Position numbers and translations under genes: made by a program. From Bacteroidales bacterium (lineage in GTDB: Bacteria > Bacteroidota > Bacteroidia > Bacteroidales > UBA1402), in NCBI GenBank assembly GCA_012511135.1, contig JAAZGQ010000144.1, forward strand, positions 1-8,797: a stretch of 8,797 nucleotides of DNA. The letters run 5' to 3'. Each line of letters starts with the position of its first letter. Within the stretch, counting starts at the first letter, position 1. Positions 1 through 6,287 of this stretch are shown piece by piece. Below the pieces are notes generated by a model. That model did not search any database and was not told the origin of the DNA. It worked only from the letters and a program-made list of their open reading frames with translations.

Positions 1-1710
1 AATCTGATAGACCAGCTCAGAGAACTCATACAAACAGATAGTATTGATTTAAAGAGCAAGGTGGAAAACATCAAACAATCCTTTTACAAACAACACAAAC
101 TTGACATCGAAGCTTCCAGAAAAGCCTTTATCAAAGCCGGTGGCGATCCTGCCGATTTCGATCTGAGCGAAGCCAATGCCATTGAAGCCGAATTCAAAGA
201 TCTGATGAATCAGTGGCGCGAAAAACGTATTCAATGGGTGGCCGATTTCGAGAAACAAAAAAAGGAGAACCTACTTAAAAAGGTTCAGCTCATAGAAGTC
301 ATCAAGGCTCTGACTGAAAGCCCCGAAGATATACGCAAAAAAATCCCCGATTTCCGCAAACTTCAGCAAGAATGGAAAAATACCGGGCCAGTGCCTTCGG
401 AAGAGGTAAACGAGCTCTGGAAAAATTATCAATTCGAAGTTGAACGTTTCTACGACCAAATCAAAATCAACAATGAATTCCGCGATTACGATTTCAAAAA
501 GAACCTCGAGATCAAAACCGAACTCTGTGTAATCGCAGAAAAACTCAAAGAAGACAGCGACGTGGTCAAAGGCTTCAAACGTTTACAGAAATTGCACGAA
601 GAATGGAGAGAGACAGGCCCTGTTGCTCCGGAATTTCGCGAAGAAATCTGGCAACGCTTCAAGGACGCTTCCACCGAGATTAACAAAAAATACCAGGCTT
701 TTTTTGAAAGACTCAAAGAAATAGAAAACGAGAATCTGGCCCAGAAAACAGCTATTTGCGAAAACCTGGAAGCCATAGATTTCAGCAGATTAAAAAGTTT
801 CCGCGACTGGGACCGCAAAACCACCGAAGTCATCGAATTGCAGGAACGCTGGAAAACCATAGGTTTTGCTCCCAAAAAGGCTAACGCCAAAGTGTTTGAA
901 CGTTTTCGCTCAGCCTGCGACCTGTTTTTCCAAACCAAAAGCAGTTTTTACAAAACCGTAAAAGAGGGGCTCAACCAAAATCTGGAAAAAAAGAGAGAAC
1001 TCTGCGACAAAGCCGAAAGCCTCAAAGACAGTACCGACTGGAACTCCACTGCCGACCAGCTGATACAAATTCAGAAAGAATGGAAAACCATAGGCCCGGT
1101 ACCCCGGAAATTTTCCGACAGCTTGTGGAAACGCTTCATCACGGCCTGTGATTATTTCTTTGAACAAAAAGAAAAAAATACTTCCAGCCAACGCAGCGTG
1201 GAATACCAAAACCTGGTTGCCAAAAAGGAACTTATAGCCCAGGTTAAAGCTCTGTCCGAATCGGAAGAAAACATAGACAAAGAAAACGAAGAGACCTTGC
1301 GTCTGATCAGGGAATTAAACGTCAAGTGGAATGCCATAGGTTTTGTGCCTTTCAAGGAAAAAGACAGAATCTACAAACAATGGCACAATGCCATGGACAG
1401 CCTGATGAGCCATTTCAACATTGACAAAGCCAGTCGGCGCCTGAGTAGTTTCCAAAGCAATCTGGAAGACATCAAGGGCAAAGGGCAGTCCAAGGTGCTG
1501 CACGAACGTGAACGCCTGATGCGTCAGTTCGACTCCATCACCAACGAAATCAAGACCTGTGAAAACAATATTGGTTTTTTCAACACAGCCAAGGCTTCCT
1601 CGGGCTCAGCCCTGCTAAAGGAAATGAACCGCAACATCGAAAAGCTCAAAGAAGAGCGCGACATCATTTACAAAAAGATACAAATTATCGACAGTGAGTT
1701 GCAGGCTTAG
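1..1710 (+). CDS. DUF349 repeat protein, N-terminus cut by window edge
   Basis: The frame is open from base 1, so the GTG at 61 is only an internal valine codon and the real start lies left of the window. About 569 residues are visible. The protein is highly charged and probably all-helical, with no signal peptide or membrane segment in view, so it is probably cytoplasmic. Five DUF349-type repeats are visible, each centred on a W..(T/I)G(P/F)(V/A)P signature. The tryptophan codons are at 373, 604, 850, 1081 and 1327. The last ~95 residues (after about 1420) look like coiled coil. DUF349 proteins of this architecture are widespread in Bacteroidota. I know of no established biochemical function, so none is assigned. 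The gene ends convergently with the fucosidase gene, with 103 bases between them. Family assignment is secure; function is unknown. Confidence 0.93.
   Translation, partial: NLIDQLRELIQTDSIDLKSKVENIKQSFYKQHKLDIEASRKAFIKAGGDPADFDLSEANAIEAEFKDLMNQWREKRIQWVADFEKQKKENLLKKVQLIEVIKALTESPEDIRKKIPDFRKLQQEWKNTGPVPSEEVNELWKNYQFEVERFYDQIKINNEFRDYDFKKNLEIKTELCVIAEKLKEDSDVVKGFKRLQKLHEEWRETGPVAPEFREEIWQRFKDASTEINKKYQAFFERLKEIENENLAQKTAICENLEAIDFSRLKSFRDWDRKTTEVIELQERWKTIGFAPKKANAKVFERFRSACDLFFQTKSSFYKTVKEGLNQNLEKKRELCDKAESLKDSTDWNSTADQLIQIQKEWKTIGPVPRKFSDSLWKRFITACDYFFEQKEKNTSSQRSVEYQNLVAKKELIAQVKALSESEENIDKENEETLRLIRELNVKWNAIGFVPFKEKDRIYKQWHNAMDSLMSHFNIDKASRRLSSFQSNLEDIKGKGQSKVLHERERLMRQFDSITNEIKTCENNIGFFNTAKASSGSALLKEMNRNIEKLKEERDIIYKKIQIIDSELQA
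268..1416 (+). repeat. Five tandem DUF349 protein repeats
   Basis: The five copies run roughly 268-480, 493-705, 724-960, 973-1176 and 1213-1416 (boundaries approximate). Distances between the conserved tryptophan codons are 231, 246, 231 and 246 bases. The signatures are EWKNTGPVP, EWRETGPVAP, RWKTIGFAP, EWKTIGPVP and KWNAIGFVP. Copies 3 and 5 share the IGF variant, while 1, 2 and 4 have GPV. The repeats are divergent at DNA level, so this is an old protein-domain duplication and not a recent DNA repeat. Confidence 0.85.
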
Positions 1711-1813
1711 GCCTGGACTCAACTTGCCAGCTTAAGCAAGACGATAGAGGCAATCAGGCTGAACATATAGAATTAAGGTCAGAAACTGAGCGGCTCCCGT
1801 AAAACCGGCCTTA

Positions 1814-3439
1814 TCAATAGATTTTCAACACCAGCGGTGCTGTCAGCTTATTTGTGTCGGGCAATCTGATCTCCAGGCCTGCTTTGGTCGACTTGTACGA
1901 AACTGTGCCGGCACCGAGCAAGTCAACGGCATCGAAATCGTCTTTGAAATAAGGGTTTCCGTCGGCCAAGGACTTGATAAGAATGCGCTGCCCCCGGGCG
2001 GGTTTTTCCATCATTACGGCATAAAGCACAGCTCCTTTGCTGGTAAAACGAATGTCTTCCGCAGTATAGGCTCCACCCCTGCCCTCGTTAAAACCCTGGG
2101 CTTTGAGGGGATTGGCTTGTTCAGCCTTGGGCCCTTCGCCGTAAATATGCCAGGGACGGGTTTCGTAAATACATTCGCTGTTCAGATCCATCCATTCTGT
2201 AATGCCTTCAACAATCTTCAAGGCTTTGTCGTCTATGGAACCGTCACCGCGCAGCGGAACGCTAAGCAAGAGATTTCCGTTTTTGCTTACAATGTCGACC
2301 AATAACTGCATCACTGTTTTGGCCGATTTGTAGCCGTTGCGGTCGTAAAGCCCCCGGTCGTAATGCCAGCCACCGAGACAAGTGCAAGACTGCCAGGCCT
2401 GCTCCTGAATAGCATCAGGTGCACCTCTTTCGACATCCCACACCATGCAGGCTTTTTGTTCCTCGCTGAGCACTTTGCCAAACAGAACAGCCTCCAGTTT
2501 GCCCTGGTGTCGCTTCATGTCTGAATTATAGAAATGCGCGGCCACTTCCAGTCCTACGGTACTTACAGGCCACAAAGGCAAAGCCGTATCATCAAAATAG
2601 ATCAAGTCCGGCTGGAACTGATTGATCATATCCACCGTACGATTATAGAAATTCAGGCAATATTCCTCCGAAGGCGGCACAGCACCCTTAGCCCAATGCC
2701 ATTGATTGTGAATGCTGCTTATGTTTTCGCTTTCATTGCTCAGGGCATGGTTTTGAGCGTACAAGTCCTGAGGATCAAGACCTTGCCACCATTTCCCTTT
2801 GCCGTCTTTTTTGCTCAGTCTGCCATCGTATGGAACAGCGGCCAGCGGACCCTCTTTGTCGGACAACTGGGCTGCTTCGTACCAGCGCCAGGCGTGGGCC
2901 GAATGAATACTCACCCCGAACGGCAGACCCTGGTTTCCGGCCGCTTTGGCCCAGCCTGCCAGGATGTCTTTTTGAGGGCCGACAGCCACCGAATTCCAGG
3001 GCTGGTATTTGCTGTTCCATAAATCCAGGTTATCGTGGTGATTGCCCAGGGCAAAGAAGTATCTGGCGCCGGCGCGTTTGTACAAAGCCAGCAGTTCCTC
3101 AGGATTCCAGTTTTCGGCCTTCCAGTCATTGATCACCTCTTTGAAGCCTGCTTCCGAGGGATGTCCGTAATGTTCCACATGATACTTGTATTGCCAGTGG
3201 TCCTGATAATACATGTTCCTGGCATACCAGTCTCCGGCTTCGGGCTGGCATTGAGGTCCCCAATGCGCCCAGATGCCAAACTTGGCATCTCTGTACCATT
3301 GCGGCACTTCGTATTGGCTCAAGGATTCCCAACTGGGTTCAAACCTGCCCGTTTCCATCTTTTCTTTAACTTGCTTTGTGCAGGATAAAAGAGATAAAAA
3401 AAGTGCTATAAACAGATTGATTTTTAAGAAGTGTTTCAT
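1814..3439 (-). CDS. GH29 alpha-L-fucosidase, lipoprotein
   Basis: Predicted exo-fucosidase removing terminal alpha-L-fucose from glycans. The frame is open to 3481, but the ATG at 3439 is preferred because it begins a lipoprotein signal: hydrophobic stretch at residues 7-18 and lipobox LLSC with Cys20. The chosen protein has 541 residues, normal for GH29. Family hallmarks are DAKFGIWAHWG (51-61), NHHDNLDLW (133-141), LPFGVSIHSAHAW (172-184), QPDLIYFDD (276-284, with Asp283 the likely nucleophile by family analogy), VSKNGNLLLSVPLRGDG (384-400) and ETRPWHIYGEGP (426-437). A C-terminal beta-rich domain follows (~460-541). No acidic run follows Cys20, so the export signal for the cell surface seems absent and a periplasmic-facing location is inferred. 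The acid/base residue was not identified. No SusC/SusD pair or other glycosidase is in view. Substrate linkage cannot be read from sequence alone. Confidence 0.93.
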   Translation of the reverse strand: MKHFLKINLFIALFLSLLSCTKQVKEKMETGRFEPSWESLSQYEVPQWYRDAKFGIWAHWGPQCQPEAGDWYARNMYYQDHWQYKYHVEHYGHPSEAGFKEVINDWKAENWNPEELLALYKRAGARYFFALGNHHDNLDLWNSKYQPWNSVAVGPQKDILAGWAKAAGNQGLPFGVSIHSAHAWRWYEAAQLSDKEGPLAAVPYDGRLSKKDGKGKWWQGLDPQDLYAQNHALSNESENISSIHNQWHWAKGAVPPSEEYCLNFYNRTVDMINQFQPDLIYFDDTALPLWPVSTVGLEVAAHFYNSDMKRHQGKLEAVLFGKVLSEEQKACMVWDVERGAPDAIQEQAWQSCTCLGGWHYDRGLYDRNGYKSAKTVMQLLVDIVSKNGNLLLSVPLRGDGSIDDKALKIVEGITEWMDLNSECIYETRPWHIYGEGPKAEQANPLKAQGFNEGRGGAYTAEDIRFTSKGAVLYAVMMEKPARGQRILIKSLADGNPYFKDDFDAVDLLGAGTVSYKSTKAGLEIRLPDTNKLTAPLVLKIY

Positions 3440-3480
3440 TTTGGCCGCGATTATAAAAGACGCAAAAAACCTATTAGCCA

Positions 3481-3488
3481 CAAATTTA
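3481..3488 (-). promoter_or_regulatory. Candidate -7 promoter box for the fucosidase gene
   Basis: Read on the minus strand the site is TAAATTTG, an exact match to the Bacteroidota -7 consensus TAnnTTTG. It lies 41 bases upstream of the chosen fucosidase ATG, which would give a leader of about 30-35 bases. No convincing TTTG -33 element is present at normal spacing; the nearest TTG (3519-3517) is too far away. The site supports separate transcription of the fucosidase gene, and it supports the 3439 start because a start at 3481 would leave no room for a leader. Confidence 0.45.
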
Positions 3489-3577
3489 GATAAATAATCT
3501 GACTCTTGCTATCGATCAATCTATATAGAGTGAGGAAGTGGGTCAGGATGGAAAACACCTGTTTCCTGTCAGAAATT

Positions 3578-3829
3578 TTATTTTTCAGATTTCAGTCTTT
3601 CGATTTCTGCATTTAAGCTCTGTACCGTCATCCTGTGTTGCTTGTTGTTTTTAGAGATTCTCCAAATAGTAAATGTCAGGGAAAAAATCATTAGGAAAAC
3701 AAAACATATGACAAAGATAGCGGGCAACATCTTTTTAAATTTGTCTCCGTTTTCGCCAAAATTCAATTCCATGTCTTTTCTTAAGAATTCTATGTCATTG
3801 ACAAGCTCCCTGTATCTCGAGGAATCCAT
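3578..3829 (-). CDS. Small single-pass membrane protein, unknown
   Basis: I do not recognise this 83-residue protein. Residues 1-33 are polar and probably helical. Residues 34-56 form one strongly hydrophobic segment (LPAIFVICFVFLMIFSLTF core) flanked by lysines and arginines on both sides. Residues 57-83 are charged and coiled-coil-like, ending in LNAEIERLKSEK. There is no cleavable signal peptide or lipobox. It begins 33 bases after the stop of the transglutaminase-like gene on the same strand, with no promoter match between, so co-transcription is likely. The charge pattern and membrane segment look like a real protein, not a shadow frame. A small membrane partner or scaffold for its upstream neighbour is possible but is inference only. 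Confidence 0.7.
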   Translation of the reverse strand: MDSSRYRELVNDIEFLRKDMELNFGENGDKFKKMLPAIFVICFVFLMIFSLTFTIWRISKNNKQHRMTVQSLNAEIERLKSEK

Positions 3830-3862
3830 ATCGGATTGTAAGATTTTGGCTGTGTAAAAGGC

Positions 3863-5692
3863 TTATATTGTATCGTTTTCTATCCAGGTCTTTTTGTTAT
3901 ATTCAATCCAATCCCTTTTGAATTCGCTCGTGTCCGGCTGAAAATTCATCCAGTCTGAATAGCTGAATTTATAAAGCTGAGCTATTTCTTTAAATTCAGG
4001 CAAACTAAAACAGGGGCCCAAATTATTTGAATCAACCAGCCTGAAAAAATATTCGTATAAGGGCCTTGGATAAAATGTCGAGTTATTATTTCCTTCAAAA
4101 ACCTGTATTTCAATCAATGGTTTAATAATTAATTCCGATTTCGGTTGCCCTTCCTCTTGATTATAAGTCAATTCGTAATTATCAGGATCAATATTATTGA
4201 ATTTCAAAATGTCGGTAGAAACTGTTTTGAATACTTCCTTAATGCCCTTTTCATTGTACAGTAAATTGTTTTTGTTGGCAAGATTACCCTCAAAGCCTAT
4301 TGTCCAATTCACTTTGTTTTTGTTGTTCATATCTGATTTTGATATGGTGGCTGTTAAATTCAATTTTTGATACAAATGTTCCTTTAATTTTGACAGGCCG
4401 GTATTGTTTTTAATTATCCTTAGACCATACCTGAAATCGGGCACATATTTCTGATATATATTGCCTTTTTGAGGATCCAAAGTAGGATCAAAAAGAATAG
4501 TATCCTGAACATAAACAAATTCCAACACACAGTGATTAAAAATCTGAGCACTGTAAGTAGTTAAGAATCTATCGTCTAAACCGGTATTCTTCACTATGAC
4601 CGGCCAGGCATTCACTCCAAGGCATTCAAGCATTTTTATCCCCAGCAAAGATTTAGATTTACAATCGCCAAAGCCTTGTTTTAATACTGTCTCCGGCTTT
4701 TTGGGTTCAATTAATCCATAATCAAGATAAAAGATTTCTTTTTGAATAAAATCCAGGACGACATTAATCTTGTCCTGAAGAGCATTCATATTACTGCTAA
4801 GCTCATCTACTTTGTTACGTACGACATCAGAGGGTTTTTTATCCGTTTCAAAGTGTTTTAAATAAAGATCGCTTACTTCTTTCCAGGAATTACTTTCAAA
4901 TATATAGATCTGATTTTCATTTGAATACCACAAAGGCGTAACAGGCTTATGCAAAGCTTGCTTATAAGCAAAACTGAACTCCAAACCGGAAAGCCCTTCG
5001 TAATGCTGCCTTTCTGCTTTAATCTTATTATTGATTGCAGTATAGTGCATCGTTTTGTCGTCCGAAGCAAGTATTCTAAAATAACTTTTCCCTTTGAGCC
5101 TGTTGACGGCCGGGCTGATCAGGTAATTAAGAATTCCGTGCAAATCGGGTTGTCCTCCTTTGATGGTATAGGCTATTTCAATTAAGTCGCCCACTTTGGC
5201 CTGATTAAAGAAGATTTTAATTTCTTTGTTATTGTCGTAAAATACGCCTCCAATATGTTTAGTCTCCAATTTGGATTCTACATGAAGCTGATCCTTCAAT
5301 TCTATTATGTTGTTGTTTCTGTGAATGCAAACTTTATTAATTTGAAAAGACTGATACAGCGGTTCGTAATTGAAATAAAAAGACTTGATTTTATTTCGAC
5401 CTTCCGTCGTATTTAAATAGTAAAAATACCGCCAAAAAAATTCCTTCGTAGTGTGATTGTATTGATTCTCAACATGAACAAGTACTAAATCATCCTTATA
5501 ATTGCTTTCCGGTTTTGGAGTGGGATATGCTTTAAGCCAGGATGGCAGAGAACTTAAACGAATCTCCTCCGCTCTTTCCTGAGCAATAACGGGCGAATGA
5601 ATCCAGGCATAAATTATACTGATCATAAAAATTAAAAAAAAGCTTCGGGGTGTTGTGGTAAAAAGACCACACTTTGTCTTGTTGCAATACAT
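3863..5692 (-). CDS. Exported DUF3857/transglutaminase-like protein
   Basis: A 609-residue protein. The N-terminus carries a long basic region, a hydrophobic segment (about 18-30) and a likely signal peptidase site near IAQ-E (residues 36-39), so it should be exported to the periplasm or envelope. Residues ~70-235 fit a DUF3857 domain and ~300-410 the transglutaminase-like core. The candidate triad is Cys344 in QGFGDCKSKS, His387 in IFNHCVLEF and Asp402 in LFDPTLDP, so the fold appears catalytically intact. The usual GDCKDK motif reads GDCKSK here. The remaining C-terminal ~180 residues look beta-rich. Such proteins are common in Bacteroidota; they may act as papain-like peptidases or cross-linkers, but substrates are mostly unknown. 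The gene follows the hemerythrin by 13 bases and precedes the small membrane gene by 33. Its DNA is clearly AT-rich compared with the flanking genes. Confidence 0.88.
   Translation of the reverse strand: MYCNKTKCGLFTTTPRSFFLIFMISIIYAWIHSPVIAQERAEEIRLSSLPSWLKAYPTPKPESNYKDDLVLVHVENQYNHTTKEFFWRYFYYLNTTEGRNKIKSFYFNYEPLYQSFQINKVCIHRNNNIIELKDQLHVESKLETKHIGGVFYDNNKEIKIFFNQAKVGDLIEIAYTIKGGQPDLHGILNYLISPAVNRLKGKSYFRILASDDKTMHYTAINNKIKAERQHYEGLSGLEFSFAYKQALHKPVTPLWYSNENQIYIFESNSWKEVSDLYLKHFETDKKPSDVVRNKVDELSSNMNALQDKINVVLDFIQKEIFYLDYGLIEPKKPETVLKQGFGDCKSKSLLGIKMLECLGVNAWPVIVKNTGLDDRFLTTYSAQIFNHCVLEFVYVQDTILFDPTLDPQKGNIYQKYVPDFRYGLRIIKNNTGLSKLKEHLYQKLNLTATISKSDMNNKNKVNWTIGFEGNLANKNNLLYNEKGIKEVFKTVSTDILKFNNIDPDNYELTYNQEEGQPKSELIIKPLIEIQVFEGNNNSTFYPRPLYEYFFRLVDSNNLGPCFSLPEFKEIAQLYKFSYSDWMNFQPDTSEFKRDWIEYNKKTWIENDTI
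5654..5671 (-). other. Perfect inverted repeat just inside the transglutaminase-like gene
   Basis: TGTGGT and ACCACA form a perfect 6-bp stem with a 6-base loop. In the minus-strand mRNA it begins 22 bases after the first base of the start codon at 5692. It lies within codons for residues 8-13. A hairpin this close to the start could slow ribosome entry, but this size of inverted repeat can occur by chance. Confidence 0.25.
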
Positions 5693-5705
5693 GAAGATTT
5701 CTTAA

Positions 5706-6104
5706 TCAATTATTAAGTCTTGTATAATCACCAAATCTTTTATCTGTTTTTGTAGTATGCTCTACAAACCAGTTCATTAGGAAATCCACTAATTCTATGC
5801 GATCAATAAACTCTGATTCAAATACTCCAATTAGTTCGGCCAGTCTGCTTAACAATGCATCGTGTTCTTTTTTATGGTTCTTATACTCCGGGTATTTGTG
5901 GAAAATCATGCTATTCTCCTCACTAACAAAATGGAAATCGACGTATTTGTATAATTCTTTAATCAACAGACTAATATGATCCTTATCACAATCATTGGCA
6001 TAAGCCGCATTAATCTTTTGAATGATACCAACAAAAAACTGATGCTGAGAGTCTATTTCCGGAACACCAATCTCGTATTCCTTTTTCCAGGAGATCTTTT
6101 CCAT
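5706..6104 (-). CDS. Bacteriohemerythrin
   Basis: A 132-residue single-domain cytoplasmic hemerythrin, normal length for the bacterial family. It begins with the family signature W6-K-x-x-Y-x-I-G-V and IDSQH. All seven di-iron ligands can be placed: His21, His58, Glu62, His77, His81, His116 and Asp121. The spacings (H-x3-E, H-x3-H, H-x4-D) match known bacteriohemerythrins. The family binds O2 reversibly at a non-haem di-iron site and is implicated in oxygen storage, delivery or sensing, or iron handling; which applies here cannot be told. There is no fused sensor or output domain. It is first in a probable three-gene transcript with the transglutaminase-like and small membrane genes, and diverges from the substrate-binding protein gene at 6288. 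A -7 promoter match lies 27 bases upstream of the ATG. Confidence 0.96.
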   Translation of the reverse strand: MEKISWKKEYEIGVPEIDSQHQFFVGIIQKINAAYANDCDKDHISLLIKELYKYVDFHFVSEENSMIFHKYPEYKNHKKEHDALLSRLAELIGVFESEFIDRIELVDFLMNWFVEHTTKTDKRFGDYTRLNN

Positions 6105-6130
6105 ATTTCTGTTGTTTTAAACTAAAAACC

Positions 6131-6138
6131 CAAATATA
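6131..6138 (-). promoter_or_regulatory. Candidate -7 promoter box for the hemerythrin operon
   Basis: On the minus strand the site reads TATATTTG, an exact match to TAnnTTTG. It lies 26 bases before the hemerythrin ATG at 6104, giving a predicted leader of about 20 bases. No TTTG -33 element is visible upstream. The same spacer carries matching boxes on the plus strand, so the region 6105-6287 looks like a divergent promoter. Confidence 0.45.
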
Positions 6139-6191
6139 CTAATTATTTAAGAGCTCTCCCGAAGAAGCCAGGGATTATAAAAAACAGTAAC

Positions 6192-6199
6192 TATTTTTG
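6192..6199 (+). promoter_or_regulatory. Candidate distal -7 box upstream of the binding protein
   Basis: TATTTTTG matches TAnnTTTG exactly. It would start transcription near 6206, giving a leader of about 80 bases before the ATG at 6288. No -33 TTTG is present at the usual distance. In this AT-rich spacer, chance matches are possible. Confidence 0.3.
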
Positions 6200-6248
6200 A
6201 TGTATCCGGGCAAAAAAAGAATTCAGAAAATTGATAAGCTTATTTGAT

Positions 6249-6256
6249 TATTTTTG
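6249..6256 (+). promoter_or_regulatory. Candidate proximal -7 box upstream of the binding protein
   Basis: A second exact TAnnTTTG match (TATTTTTG), with a TTG at 6231-6233 that is somewhat too close to be an ideal -33 element. Transcription would begin near 6263, about 25 bases before the ATG at 6288. If this box is used, the TTG at 6231 cannot be the translation start, which supports the ATG. Confidence 0.4.
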
Positions 6257-6287
6257 TGCATTGATTAAGAAGACACTATCCTGTAAA

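Noticed and set aside
61..63. GTG as the start of the DUF349 protein
   Set aside because: The frame stays open to base 1 with sequence (NLIDQLRELIQTDS) typical of the family just upstream, so the gene continues beyond the window.
1702..1740. Small hairpins CAGGC-TTAG-GCCTG (1702-1715) and CTTGC...GCAAG (1723-1740) after the DUF349 gene, considered as a terminator
   Set aside because: Stems are only 5 bp and no T run follows on either strand. The first overlaps the stop codon. Not supported as a terminator.
2534..3022. Long plus-strand open frame (162 codons), with others nearby at 2830-3132 and 3035-3388
   Set aside because: It lies wholly inside the fucosidase gene on the opposite strand, shows no recognisable domain, and is explained by the higher GC content there. 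It is a shadow frame.
3440..3481. Upstream ATG at 3481 for the fucosidase
   Set aside because: It would put 14 extra residues ahead of a clear lipoprotein signal and would overlap the candidate -7 promoter box at 3481-3488.
3550..3566. Hairpin GGAAA-A-C / G-TTTCC downstream of the small membrane protein gene, considered as a terminator on the minus strand
   Set aside because: The stem is short and bulged, and the minus-strand sequence after it (ATCCTGACCC) has no U tract.
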